Source: Blasia pusilla (Eukaryota; Marchantiophyta; Marchantiopsida; Blasiales). Taken from it: a DNA stretch of 64,000 nucleotides. Made by a program: the position numbers and the translations under genes. This document shows positions 10,539 to 21,772 of this stretch, in pieces. The stretch lies in contig CM114271.1 of NCBI GenBank assembly GCA_050084515.1, forward strand, positions 9,610,001 to 9,674,000, read 5' to 3'. The notes below the pieces were generated by a model, which had not been told where the DNA came from, did no database searches, and saw nothing but the letters and a program-made list of their open reading frames with translations. Position 1 is the stretch's first letter. Every line of letters begins with the position of its first letter.

Positions 10539-11650
10539 TGTAGGAAGGTAGGAACCCAGAATGCTAGAAAAGCCCAAGTGGGAAGAGGGCTCTCAGCTCC
10601 ACTTATAAATACTCAGTTGGGTTTGCTTGAAGGCGGGCATATACATGCTGTTGGCTAGTAGACACTCGATCTCTTGAGCCAAGAGAGTTATGTGCTCCCA
10701 GATCTAGGTTGTGTGTAGTGTGCTTGAAGGGGGCTGAGACTAAGAAGGTCTCCCATGTACTCAATGATTTTGTGATACACAGAAGGTAGCCCTGTGAAAT
10801 GAGTTCAATCCACTGCCCTGTATCTGAGTATGTGCATGATTGAGTGATGAGTTGGGAGGGCTTGATGAAGGGAGATTCTTGGAGCTGATTCAACTAATCA
10901 TTCAAAAGTGTAGTGAGTGGACAAGAGGCTATACCAGTAGAGGGGAGGCAAACTTGGGTTCCAAGATTGTGCTCCACCAAGGTGTGCTTGGAAAGCTTGT
11001 TTTCTGCCCACTTGAGCTTGGCCTTTGACACCAATCACTGATTACTTCCAGGGTGTGACAACCTGGACTTCCAGGTCTGGTAAGTGATAAGAGTAAGTGA
11101 CTGGAGAGAGAGAGAGAGAGAGGGTCATGCTTGAGCTCCCCTATAGGTAGAAGACCATGGGCTCAGCCTGTTGAGTCTCCTACTACCTGAACAAGAAGGG
11201 AGAACAAAGGATCAGCAAGGTAAGAGGAGAAGAAGAAGGTGATTGTACTACCTAATCGGTTAGGAGTTGGGTGTACTTTAGAGGATGTCCTTGGTACATT
11301 CAACTAGTCCAAGGCAGCAAATTGGAGGACCTTATGCTGTCCTAGTCATTCTTGATTGTGATTTCTAAGTAGAGTGTGCTTGTTGGGTTCCACTGGCCAC
11401 TCCACTCAAAGCACTCAAGAGAAAGGAAAGAGTTTTGGTTAGTAGGGTGAGGACAGGATTGTGATACTGAAGTGGAGAGAGTTTCTCCAGCCTCTTAAGG
11501 TAAAGAGGTGGGGTTTACTGCTGTTAAGGAGTACATCTTGTAGATCTGATCTTTTGATCTGGCCCTAAGCTCTTACATGGGACCGAACTGGTGGAACTAG
11601 CAACATTTTCACCTGGGTTGTGTGTTGGCCATGTATTACTTGGTGAGACA
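10539..11650 (+). repeat. LTR of the second gypsy element
   Basis: The LTR starts TGTAGGAAGG after the purine tract TTAGGGGGGAGGTAG and ends in ACA just before a primer-binding site. A TATAAATA box lies at 10602-10609. A (GA)n run is present at about 11104-11122. Length is about 1.1 kb. A second copy of its first 73 bases is at 12316-12388. Confidence 0.75.
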
Positions 11651-11653
11651 TTT

Positions 11654-11671
11654 TGGCACCACTTCCGGGGA
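11654..11671 (+). other. Primer-binding site
   Basis: TGGCACCACTTCCGGGGA resembles the tRNA-Asp-type primer sites of plant gypsy elements (TGGCGCCGTTGCCGGGGA) with a few changes, and lies 3 bp after the LTR. Confidence 0.6.
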
Positions 11672-11705
11672 GCTGTGGAGTCCAGACCAAAAGTGAAGGA
11701 GACTT

Positions 11706-12240
11706 ATGAGTGAGCGGCATCAAAGACATTCAGCAAGGAGTGCACGGAAGGCTGCTGCATATCACCAAGAAGAGAGAGAAAGAGCTTCCATAGGAGACTC
11801 TTTAGTGGGGAGTTCAAGTTCAGCACATGCTATAACAGCCGGCTCAGTTCAAGTGGTTCCTGCTCAAGCTACCTCAGTCAAGATGCCTCCCTCATTTTGA
11901 ATCAAGTACACCAGATTTCGAGGGGATGGTAGTCAAGATGTGGATGACTGGATGGAACAATACCTAACAACTTTGGCAGCCAATGATGAAGGGGATGAAG
12001 ACACAACCAAGAGGTTTTTTCATGGGCTGATTGATGGAGAAGCCTTGCGTTGGTACAATGCCTTGGAGGTTGGACAGAAAGCTGATTGGCCAAGGCTGAA
12101 GTCAGCATTTGAGCAAGAGTTTAGGGAGATTGGGGCAGATTCAAGGGTGACGTCACGACTGAATTCTATCAAGATGAAGGCAAGTGACACACTAAGGAGC
12201 TACACCTAGCGTGTCCAGCAGCTGATAGGGAAGTTAGGAC
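11706..12240 (+). pseudogene. gag: Gag fragment of the second gypsy element
   Basis: The first 64 residues are polar and end at a stop (11898-11900). The next frame, IKYTRFRGDGSQDVDDWMEQ then FFHGLIDGEALRWYNAL and WPRLKSAFEQEFREIG, is the retrotransposon gag capsid pattern (the conserved A-x-x-W and W-x-x-F/L pairs are present). A stop at 12207-12209 and the junction near 12231 end it. Immediately after, the sequence jumps to the purine tract and LTR start, so most of gag and all of pol are deleted. The result is a short, non-autonomous remnant. Confidence 0.8.
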
Positions 12241-12315
12241 AGGTTCAGAAGTAGATGAGGTAGAAATTTCAGGCAGTAGATGCCTTGGAGTAGATGCTTA
12301 GGGGGGAGGTAGATT

Positions 12316-12388
12316 TGTAGGAAGGTAGGAACCCAGAATGCCAGAGAAGCCCAAGTGGGAAGAGGGCTCTCAGCTCCACTTATAAATA
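12316..12388 (+). repeat. Truncated LTR copy
   Basis: It repeats 10539-10609 with few changes, preceded by the same purine tract, and stops at the TATAAATA box where MULE copy A sequence (AAGAATGGAAATGGG) begins. Confidence 0.75.
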
Positions 12389-12794
12389 AGAATGGAAATG
12401 GGTATGAGAATGAGAATGAGAATGAGAATGTTCAATTTATAGTGAATAGGGACTCAGATTCTCTTGACAGAATTTGACTAACAAGATGAAGTTTGGTAGG
12501 TGAGATTGTCTGACATTATGGATTCAGTTGTGTTGCAACATGTCAAAGTCCGATACGTTGCAGAATTTGGGAATCAGAGACATGGGTTGCGAAGAACCTA
12601 GTTCCGTTTTTTGTTTCCCTGTCCCACTGCAAATTAGAAGCCGTTGGAGTCCGTTGGGTTGGTACCCCCTTCATGCCGACCAATGGTCTTTTGAGACGAT
12701 TTTGCTATTATCAAACACGAGACATCGCTTGCATTTGCTAAGGCATCTAATCACTGGGGACTGTTAGGAGATTGTCCAACTCAGGGTAGACCTT

Positions 12795-13240
12795 GTGACC
12801 CGTCAGATTGCAAGAGGTTGCCTCAGAACTATCCGTTGTCGCACTGTTACCCAAGGGATAGAAAAGAGTGCAACCTATCAATAACCGACGGGTTGCCTAG
12901 GTACCTTTCCTATTACCCCAAGATGAGGGAAGCGTACAACCCGTCGGCCTCCAACGGGTTGCGCAAGTGCCTCGCCTTGTAACGCTTACATGAAGGAAGT
13001 GTGCAACCTGTCGGCCTCCGAAGAGTTGCGTGGGTACCCTGCCTTGTTATCCCAAGACGAGGGAAGCGTGCAACCCCCCTGTCTCCGACGGGTTGCGTGG
13101 GTACCTCGCGTTCTTGCCCCAAGACGGCAAAGGCACCCAACCTGTCGGATTCCGACAGGGTGCCAAGATAGCTCAATTTTTTAACTCGAGGAGGACGGAT
13201 GCCTCCAACCGGTCGGAGACCGTCAGTTGGTGGTTTTCAT
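12795..13240. repeat. Palindrome array in MULE A promoter region
   Basis: Repeated units contain CAACCCGTCGG, a few central bases and the reverse complement arm, within a longer direct repeat that includes GGGTACCTCGC and CCCCAAGACGAGGGAAGCGTG. Units are about 65-75 bp apart. Many arms are degenerate in this copy. Confidence 0.8.
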
Positions 13241-13263
13241 GTGCAAACTTGCATAACGGCCGA

Positions 13264-13327
13264 CACGTCACCGTTGAAATGACGATGCGATCCAACAGAC
13301 AACCCAACGTCTCAAAAAGTATAAATA
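13264..13327 (+). promoter_or_regulatory. MULE A right-arm core promoter
   Basis: CACGTC (13264) lies 56 bp before TATAAATA (13320-13327). The same pair with the same spacing is found in copies B and C. CACGTC fits an ACGT-core site bound by plant bZIP factors. Confidence 0.65.
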
Positions 13328-13339
13328 GGCGAGGGTTCG

Positions 13340-14560
13340 CTCATTTCCGGTTTTTTGTTTTGCGATCTCGATTGGTCTTCAGCGCAGCAGCGGACCAGAT
13401 ACCAAGGGTGTCGTGCGCCTACTCTCCTTGAACGTTAATCTTGTTTGTTGCGGAAGCGTGCATTCAGTAGGTCACGCTCTCAACGCTGATCTGCATCCAA
13501 ACACGCACTTCGGTTAGTCGGGTCTTGGATCAATCAGCGGGATTACTTTTCGAGTTCTCGTCTCGGAATCTCTTCAAGCTCAACCTTCCTAGTTTCGCGG
13601 TTTCCAACACGTGCAAGTCTCGAAAGACTTGGGACAGACTTTCTGGTCGGTTCAAGAACCTGAAACGGCGTTTCGCGCCTAGCGGTTCCAACTATCCGAT
13701 GAACATCCAATGAGTTCCTCACCAAGACTCGCACGAAGTGAATCTCGGGTTGGAATCCAAGGGTGGCGTACAAAGTCCACTCCCTTGGATCAGGTTTGGG
13801 TTTCGGGTTTCCGTGCCAAACTCCCGTTCCATCCCGTGCCTCTGAAACGCCGTTTGGCGCCCAAAGTGGGGTTTTGTTTCCCGAGACATCTCAGAGAAGG
13901 TACTCCCCTTACTAGTACTTCTCGGGATCTCCGGGGGCCCCCTACATTTAGGGAAAGACACCCGGGCCTCTCCAATTGGCCCTCAACCCGATTGCTCTCT
14001 CAATCGTTTTTGGCCAATATCTCAGCTTGTACTTATGTGTTTGCTGAGATCTTTAGTGCGTTGGAAGCGTCTCAAAATCAGCTTTCCAACACGCTCTTAT
14101 TTATCCCAAACGCATCTTGGAGCTCAACGTTATGGTCCTAAACACAGACATATTCTCCCAAACGCTAGTCGTGTTCCAAACTGGTTCTCACCTCTTTGGC
14201 AACCAACCTCCCAAGACTCAACTCATCTCAAGTCTCGGCTCGCGTTTGGTCTAGGTTTCCTGGTCGCGACCACTAATGCATGAAACGCACAACTCTGTTC
14301 TACGTTTTGTCTCTTAGACTTTTCCAAGAGACTCTTCCAAACGCCTCTCCAAAGCGCAAACCTCGCAGCGTGAGTTCCTTTGAGTTCTGATGTTTCGCTT
14401 GGCGCGTATTTGGTGTTGTTTGGTTATGAGGGTCGCGACAAAGGGGCACTTTACACGGTGACTCATCGCGAGACGATTCGAGCGACTCATCGCAAAACGA
14501 TCCAAGCGACTCATCGTGCATAGAAAGTAATTTCGTTGTCGAGGAGGAGGCATTTTCGGG
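13340..14560 (+). other. Expanded leader of MULE A; about 0.9 kb not present in B
   Basis: In copy B the TATA-to-ATG distance is about 270 bp; here it is about 1240 bp. The extra part lies between about 13480 and 14430 and contains an inverted pair (GAAACGGCGTTTCGCGCC near 13661 and GAAACGCCGTTTGGCGCC near 13844). An open frame at 13710-14141 has no recognisable domain and I do not call it a gene. Confidence 0.5.
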
Positions 14561-14564
14561 AACA

Positions 14565-15457
14565 ATGACGAGGAAAAAATCTCAAGCAAGCAAGGCTGGG
14601 AGCTTCACTCTTAAGTCCATGACTCCTGCATCACCATCTCTAGGGCCTCGTTTGGCCAATTAGATAAGGCAGCAAGAGATAGAGGAGCGCGAAAGGGAAG
14701 CGGAAATGCACAGGCAAGAGCTTCTTGCAAAACATGTTAAGGAGGTGCTTGAAAAACAGGACGCAAAGGCTGAGGCATCGCAGGCCTTGAAGAAAAGGAT
14801 CGCCAAGGAGAAGCGTGAAAAGAAGCGTTTGGATGCGTCGATGAGGAGAGCAGAACTGGAAAAAGCTCGAAGGGAAAAAGCAATAGCCATTGAAGAAAGC
14901 CCGGCCCGTCCAACCAAAAGTGTTGAGATGCAGGAAATATCCCCGATGAAGTCTGGGGACACAATCAATATAAAATCAGTTGAGGAAACGACCGAAGTTC
15001 AAGTGACGGACGATGAGGTCATGAGGACCGCCAGCGTGGAGATGGTGGACATCTCTGAAGAAGCAGGAGAGCAGTTTTCCTCGTCTCTAAGCCCGGCGGA
15101 AGAAATCGACCTCTATCAGATTGACGAGTTTCTAGGGGACTTGCCAGCTACTGTCCTAGAGCAGTTGGCGGGCCAAGACACCGAACCAATTTTTGAGGAG
15201 GTAAGAAATGATCTTTGATCTTTGAGTTATGTGAAGGCCCATGTTGCAATTCATTGGCAATTCAGTGTAGTTTATTCACTTTGTCCCCGTTGTGACAGTT
15301 TGTAAAGCAGATGGCACTGATGGAGGGCCAGAACGCCACGAGAATTCCACTTTACCGATTGCGGACAATGGAGTACGTCCGTAAAATTCAGTCTGATGAG
15401 GATATTGTGAAGCTGAAACAGTCGACAATGACAGCATCCTACGTCGACAACTTCCCA
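14565..15457 (+). pseudogene. MULE A right-arm gene, exons 1-2 (coiled coil and start of ParB-like domain)
   Basis: Translation from the ATG at 14565 gives MTRKKSQASKAG, then a very charged helical stretch (IRQQEIEEREREAEMHRQ, KKRIAKEKREKKRLDAS) likely to form a coiled coil, then an acidic region to about residue 211. A TAG at 14661-14663 replaces a Glu codon seen in B and C. An intron is predicted at 15200-15298: donor GAG|GTAAGA, acceptor GTTGTGACAG. Exon 2 encodes RIPLYRLRTMEYVRKIQSDE and KLKQSTMTASYVDNFP, the first half of the ParB-like domain seen complete in B and D. The gene is then cut by unrelated sequence at 15458. It matches copies B and C closely enough to fix the exon borders. 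Confidence 0.7.
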
Positions 15458-15458
15458 T

Positions 15459-15995
15459 GAGTTGCTTGACTGGCCGTTGTTTTTAGAATACGAGAGAGAG
15501 CGAGCGATGGGATTTCCCATAGGAGTGACGGCAGTACCATCTATGTTAGAGGCATCACGACGCCATGTCTTGGGTCAGGCGATGGACCTGAACTGCTTGA
15601 CATGGATCCTCAGCTTGGGAGTGGCTGAGCCGCGTTGTATGAGATTGCGATAGATCATAGCGGTTGCGTTGGTGAGCCCCATGCCTACCGAGACGGTGGA
15701 GGCAGTGGCTGGGGGCGAGACTGGAGGAGATCTACGCACCAGGGGAGATCGGGAGAGACATCCTTGGACTTCTTGGGATGTTTTGCAGGTACGCAAGGAG
15801 ATGATAGCCACAACATCGAGCGTGGTTTCGGGCACTGCACGTGGAGGAGATCAAAGTTTGCAGTTGGCTGTAGGAGAGCGGCCGATCGTTGTTGTTTGAG
15901 ACGGGGTTGCACCATAGCAACCACCGATATCCGCGCCGGAGAGTCCTACCGTAGTCATGATGGAGACTTGGGAGCCAGATATGGGCCCGACTAGT
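15459..15995 (+). pseudogene. Fragment of a second DNMT-gypsy element
   Basis: The frame 15462-15650 encodes ERERAMGFPIGVTAVPSM and ASRRHVLGQAMDLNCLTWIL, matching the C-terminal motif IX/X end of the G1 methyltransferase at about 4230-4360. The next frame (15669-15899), beginning VSPMPTETVEAVAGGE, and the later METWEPDMGP match the G1 linker and the start of RT (4420-4660). Sequence differs clearly from G1, so this is another member of the family. Only about 540 bp survive, inserted in or joined to the ParB-like exon of MULE A. Confidence 0.85.
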
Positions 15996-16339
15996 TGCTT
16001 TCGGCCAAAAACATCCTAAAAACAACGACCAATCAAGCAACTCGTTGAACTCCGACGAGTTTCTTTCGGCCAAAAAAAGCCACGACACCAGTACCTAGAA
16101 GACACAACAATGCAGCAACAATACTACAAACGGGACGAGCAATGAGCAAAAACTAGGATTCCAACCAAGGAATTAGCAATTCTACAACTCGAAACCAGGC
16201 CTTGGAGGTGACAACCCTCCCTTACAAGACCTCCCTATAGGGAATGGTGGATGGGAAGGATATTACCAACCCATCCATTCAGGCAGTTTTTCACAATTGT
16301 GGAGGACCATTATGGTCCAGAGGCAATGGCATTACATAC
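15996..16339. other. Junction DNA with a MULE intron fragment
   Basis: Bases 15996-16085 (TTGCTTTCGGCCAAAAACATCC, palindrome arms CAACTCGTTGAACTCCGACG) match the reversed intron array of MULE D (63480-63590). The remaining 250 bases hold no recognised feature. Confidence 0.5.
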
Positions 16340-18120
16340 CTAAGTAAGTCGTAGGCTTCCAAGACCAGAGGTGACGTCACGATGGCTTGTACTACCGGAG
16401 CCGTTCCGGTTCTCAAATTCTCTGTTGTCTGCCTCCCTTCTGGCCCTCGGTCTTGGCGAACTTGAGCCCAAACCTGGTCCTCGATATCCTGATGGAAGTA
16501 CTTAGGGTGACTTTGATCAAAGGCGGGTCAACATCGCCTTTTAGGATGGCCTTCCCGGCGCGGAAGGCATCGACACTTTTTGTCTTGGGGTCTTTAGCTT
16601 CGCGCGAAGACGAAGCACCTTTCCTTGCTTTCGGGGTCCCAACGGTCTAGTTTGTGGACCTCATGGTGACAGCAAGAACGGTGTTTTGGAGTTCCTTGGG
16701 CCAGTCCGATGATTCTTTGGCCGCCGTTCTGTCAGAGTGCTCCTCCCTGATAGTGACTCGCCTTGTCCTGGGGGACCCTAACTCCTCCACTCACACGAGT
16801 TGCACATTTACGTCATTCTTGGACTCTGTTTGGGCTGCGGGGGTGTTGACATACTTTACCAACAACTGTGGGACCTTGGGCTCTGGGCACTCCACTGCAG
16901 TGTGCCCGCCCTTCTTGCAATTTCCGCACAATGGATTGAGTCCTACTGGCCGCTTTGGATTTGGGCAATTATTAGCCCAATGGTCAGCTGCCCCGTAATT
17001 GTAACAACAATTCCTTTTCATGGGTGGCGTGAAGGCTGCCGGGCTCATAATCTGTCTCAGGGGTCTTTGTTCCCCGTATTCTGGAGGCACATATCTGGTG
17101 ATCCAACTTCGTCTGGGATAAGGCGGTGGCACAACTTGGATTGCTTAACACCCTTCCCACTGTTCAGGTTCATACCACCCATCTTCCGTAGTTGGATCTT
17201 CTTGGACCCAACGTAAATCTCTTTGGGTATGACATTCTTGAGCAGTATGCCCTTGGGTTCCGCAGGTACTGCACCAGATGTTGGGCTTCATTTCCCTGGA
17301 CAGTCCCGACACAAACCAATCTACCAATTATGAGGTAGTAGTGTGTTCAAGTTTATTTACAAGGCTACAAAACCTTCGGGTGAATTCCCTTAGAGTTTCC
17401 TTCTTTTTACATTTCAGGTCGCGAAGCTTCGTCAAAAGCCTGTCCTCGAACTCCAGGTCACGGAACTCATGAAGAAAGGCCTCCATTACCTTTTTCCAGG
17501 TTTCTGTGACATCCGCTCTGAGACCCTCATACCATTGGCTTGGTCACTTCTTAAGCAGGCCAGGAAAGACTCGCAACAAATCCTCCTCTGAGCCTTCCCC
17601 ATTAGCCTTAGCTACATGGGTAAATTCAAGCACAAAGTTGTCAACATCATCTCGTTGTCCCCCTACAAATATGGGGTATCTTAGCAACGTCTTTCTAGTG
17701 TTGGCCATTGGGAAATTTCTACTGCTGGGTCTCGGGCATGATGCTCGGGAGGGAGGAGGCAGCGGCTCTGATCTAGTTGATTTGGTTGGCTCATCGTCCC
17801 CCGAGTTCCCAAAGGGGTTCCAGGTTGACTCTTTGTCCGACTGCGAACTCGCAAGAGACTTGCTGGGGAGCGTATTCCTGTCCCTCTTCTTGTTCTTGGG
17901 CTTTGTGCGAGGCCGAATAATGGGAGACACCCCCGACAGTCTCCAAGACGGGTGATCTTCTTGTTGCTTATTGCATCGATAAAGCTCACTGATCCGCGAA
18001 GAGGGCTGGGAGACATCCATGAGTCCCTTATGGGGTTCGGGAGCTTGCTTCCGCACCCACGATCGCCACAAGGTAGGGGTCCATGGAGGGAAATTAGATC
18101 TTCCTAATTCCTAATTCCTA
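16340..18120 (-). pseudogene. gag: G2: gypsy gag, minus strand, broken
   Basis: Read from 18071 downward, the frame gives MANTRKTLLRYPIFVGGQRD, then LEFTHVAKANGEGSEEDLLR and further gag blocks (WYEGLRADVTETWKKVMEAF, LREFTRRFCSLVNKLEHTTT). Two zinc knuckles follow: CSTCGTQGHTAQEC (about 17240-17290) and the pair CCYNYGAADHWANNC and CGNCKKGGHTAVEC (about 16880-17020). Stops lie at several points, for example after LLKK near 17544 and after TTTS near 17320. It is highly similar to the gag of G4 (56950-58772). Protease and pol are absent; the match ends near 16340. Confidence 0.85.
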
Positions 18121-18494
18121 AAGCCTACAGGAGTGTGCACGTGCTCTTAATCTACCTGCCAGGTTTTCCTCCCATAAACAGAAGTACCGGGTCATCACCA
18201 AGTACAACTGACGTTCATGGGCGAAGCACCATCTGGCGATTGGTTCTTTGACAATACTAATTAATTGTTCTATCTTTTCTAGCACCAATGCAGCAAACCG
18301 GTTGTTATCTTCTTTCATCCATTTTCTTAGGGGGATAGCTAGAGATAGCAGATGGTATTCAGTAAGAACTAGATGGTTGGGTCTTCTAGGAGACGAGGCT
18401 TCTTTCCCCGCTCGTGGGTTCCCAATTTGTCTCTCTCCCTCTCCAGCAAAGCTTATCATCCCCGACAGCCGCACCAAAAATTTTTATTTCTATA

Positions 18495-19717
18495 TCTAAT
18501 AAATAAGAGTTTCAATTTTATAATCATTTACTGAGTTCGATCCCCAAGAGGATCATTGTTTGATGAAAAGAGAGTTCCAATTTACAATTCTATTGTAATA
18601 GTTGTATTTAGGTGTGAATAATTTAGATTCAATGTCTTATCAATATCTTTGGATCTTTCTTAGTACCAAAGTTTCTTTTCTCAATTCTCTCTAGTGGAGT
18701 TGATAGCACGCTCAGGTAAATTTCCTCTCAACATCAAGAAACCTCACAGAGATCTCAACAAGAAAGTTGGCTTCTCCTGCTGTCGGAACTCAATCCGTCT
18801 CGGCAAGCTACTCTCTATCAAACAGATTTCCTACAACTCCATGTTGATTATTCCATTGATGAGAAAGGTTTGCCTGATTCACTCTACAGACCCAAAAAGA
18901 ATACTCAAACATAAGCACCGCACATTAGAATGAAGGAATGAGTGCTTTACTACTCCATCAAGAATGAGAAAGCTTCAAAGTGTATACAAGCACGAGAAGG
19001 TACTACTACCTTGCTCGGACCATTCCTACAGCATGAGGACTTTGTGAAAGAATGATGATGATAGCTACTTTCATGTTTCTTAAATACTCTCTGAAGTAGG
19101 AGTGTTCCAAAGATTTGAAGCGTTCTTGATGAAACTGATATCTCTTCAACATTTGTAACTACCTAGATTTATGGTGCTCTTCTCTTTTCCTAAGATCCCT
19201 ATGAATCCACAGAATAAAATTGTCATAACTACCTATCTGATACAAAGAGTTGCGCCTTTTCCTATTCTAACTGTTCTAACTATGTATCGCTTGAAATCAC
19301 TGTCAATCTTAGTTTCGCTTTGCTGCTAAGTCTGGACCTCTTTTGCTTCGTTTGGGGACAAAGCTCTTTCTCTTGATCTGAAGACAAAGTGCTCCATTCT
19401 TTGTTCTTGTTCCAGGTGCTTCGTTCTTCGAGCTTCGTTCAGGAGCAAAGCACTTCATAGACAGAGCTTAATAGAGCTTCGTTGTCCTTTTGAAGCTTCT
19501 TGCTGGCTCTTTAGACTTTGTTATTTTATTCTCTTCCCCTCTTAGGAAAATCCTTGATTTTCTATCTCTCTGCCTTGTCCTTGGAGCTTTGTGATTCACT
19601 TCAATCTCACTCAATCTTCTACTACGCAACCATACTATCAAAATCATAATATATATACAAGTCTTCTTTGAATAAAAACATGTAATTCTTCAAAAGTACA
19701 AAATTGTGGGTATCACA
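18495..19717 (-). repeat. G2 LTR
   Basis: It matches the LTRs at 49617-50819 and 59240-60486, including GAGTTCGATCCCCAAGAGGATCATTG near the left and AAAATTGTGGGTATCACA at the right end. A degenerate primer site (TTGGTGCGGCTGTCGGGGAT on the minus strand) lies just left, near 18457-18476, so this is the 5' LTR of a minus-strand element. Confidence 0.8.
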
Positions 19718-20760
19718 GCTCTAAACTACTTAACCATTTAGCTTGTGAGGTCACATAATTTAATACACCAGAGTCAATATACCAATCTGATGTTGAGTCT
19801 TTTTTGACCATTGCTCCCATATGATGAGTCATGACCAAGAGTTGCTCCATTTGTGAATGTTGTTGTTCTTGGTACTGCTCTTGGTATTGTTGCTCCATAT
19901 AGTTTTTTTACTGTAAGGCTCTTGTTCTCATATATGCCTTCTTCTTGAAGCAAAACTTTGCATAGTGACCCTTTATCCCACAGTAATTGCAAGATCTAGG
20001 GACCCTCTGTTGCCGATCTCAACCCCAACGATTTCCACCATCACCACCTTGTGATTGTGTATGGTACTAGTTCATAGTTGATTAAATGACGTTATATTGA
20101 GTGCCTCTTCCTCCATATGCTTGATATCCACCACAACCATGCAAGCTTCTGCCACTACCTCTGCCTCTGTTTGATCCATAACCTGCCAATAGCGCACTCT
20201 CTTGCAGACTAGACGAGCTAAGGCTGCCTACTAGGCGCATCTCTTCACTAATTAACAATGGGACTAACTCACTCTTGAAAGGTTGGATACTTCTCTCTCA
20301 CAGAGATAGAGGTCTCAAAGTACTTGTAATCCTTTGAAAGGCCTTGAAGAGTGAACAAAATCAGATCATCATCTTCTACTTTCACTCCAATGCTATTCAA
20401 CTAATCAACAATATGTCTGATACTCAAAATATAATCATTGATGCTCTGCGATCCTTTCCTCACTTCGTTCAATTTTTGTTTCAATTGAAGCTTTATGGCC
20501 TTTATAGATGTATGGAATAGCTTTTCCAATGCATCCCAAGCCTACTTCGGAGTATCAACATCTTGAATGTGACCTATCATTGACACACTGATCGTTATTG
20601 AAATGTAGTGGATTACTTGCCTAGCTTGTTTGTTCCAAGCACGAACATTCAAGTCTGTTGAGTCACCTTCTGGCTTGGCCTCATTACCTTTGACAAGCTC
20701 CTATAGTTCTTGACCCATGAGAAATTATTTCATGCAAAACTTCTAGACATTGTAATTCTG
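19718..20760 (-). pseudogene. Copia-type gag-protease fragment
   Basis: On the minus strand the frames give LKQKLNEVRKGSQSINDYIL and VEDDDLILFTLQGLSKDYKY, typical of the Copia gag (UBN2-type) domain; then CNYCGIKGHYAKFC, a CCHC zinc knuckle; a Gln-rich stretch (EQQYQEQYQEQQHSQMEQ); and STSDWYIDSGVLNYVTSQ, which fits the Copia protease motif D-S-G-A-[ST]-x-H with changes. Stops are frequent. No integrase or RT remains. The G2 LTR abuts the protease end, so G2 probably inserted here. Confidence 0.75.
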
Positions 20761-20799
20761 CTTATTTAGCTTCTCGCCTGTGATTGCTGGTGAGGAATA

Positions 20800-21345
20800 C
20801 TTCATGACGAACAATTTCACTCATAAAAAACATAATTTCATGCTCTCTATTGCTCCAATTGAAGCATAGAGCACTCCTACACAAAAATTGACTTGAAATT
20901 TTCCAAAATTGATCAACTCTATGAAAGAAATGAGGAGCGGTAACAAGAGAGGAAGAGAGGAAGAGAGTAGAGAGGAAACTACCTTCAGCTTGGTGAGTTT
21001 GGTGAAGAAGGACATTTTTCCTGCTGGTCATTTCCCTATGCCAGCCCAAGGATGGTGGAGTATATTCCACATCCTTATCTCCTCCCTCGGACGAACAAGC
21101 CACCTCCCGCTTTCGCTTCTCCCGAGTGTGTTGTCAGCTTGTTGGAGTCTGTGTTACCTTAAACTCCACATGAGTTTTCTTTGATGAGGACCTGGTCTAG
21201 CCCTCTTGCCCCTCTTTCCTAGAAAACTCCGCCTCTTGCCTTGAAGACTCAGCCTCTTTTCTCGAAGACTCGGCCTCAGAATTCCTGGACCCCCTCGCCT
21301 TTGCTTTCAAACCCGATGTGGATTTGTCCTTGGCGGTGATGATCT
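20800..21345 (-). pseudogene. MULE copy E: small reversed right-arm fragment
   Basis: Two pieces match exon 3 of the right-arm gene: AKDKSTSGLKAKARG with the following Ser/Glu-rich region (21345 down to about 21197), and VEYTPPSLGWHREM (about 21070-21030), which in D precedes the methyltransferase-like part. They are separated and flanked by purine-rich repeats (GAGAGGAAGAGAGG) at 20931-20993 and 21346-21413 that share about 60 bp including GAGGAAACTACCTTCA. Confidence 0.65.
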
Positions 21346-21772
21346 GAGGTGCGGTAAGAGGAGAGGAAGAGAGGAAGAGAGGAGAGAGGAGAGAGGAAAC
21401 TACCTTCAACCGAAATAGATACTTTTTTTTGAAGAGAGTTTCCGTTGGGTTGAAGAGGGGAAAATTTTTGTTTGAATTTTTTTGCACTTTTTTGCTCATA
21501 TATTAAGCAGTCCCACAGTTTTTTTTTCCTCTTCCATATTTTGGCAACCCCTCTGAGTCCGACGAGTTGCAAATTGCACAAAATTTAGAAAACTAAAAAA
21601 TCAGTGGAATCATAAGTGTGGAACCAATCACTTTTTCCATCCAAGGTCTGGAAAAAATCTATCATTTGCCCCGGGCTGAATAGAGTTCAAGCTCAAAGTG
21701 AAGGTTCAGGAAAAATAAAAGTACAATCTAAAACCTCATTTTGCATCCTCAAAGTGGTTTGTTTAAAATACT
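21346..21772. other. Putative left end region of MULE B
   Basis: No gene is seen. A (GGAAGAGA)n purine tract at 21358-21413 resembles that inside the right terminal repeat (33660-33720), followed by a TTTTTTTTGAAGAGAG motif. This suggests but does not prove that the left end lies here. The rest is AT-rich. Confidence 0.35.

Larger units (their letters stand above)
12389..15458 (+). mobile_element. MULE copy A: promoter region and start of right arm
   Basis: The GAATGAGAATGAG start, the segment GTGAATAG...GACTCAGATTC...TGACAAGATGAA, the palindrome array, the TATA promoter and the first two exons match copies B (25700 onward) and C (37270 onward). The transposase arm is missing at the left and the right arm is cut at 15458 by a DNMT-gypsy fragment. 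Confidence 0.8.

Noticed and set aside
13710-14141. A 143-residue open frame in the MULE A leader
   Set aside because: No domain, no matching frame in copies B or C, and composition like its surroundings.
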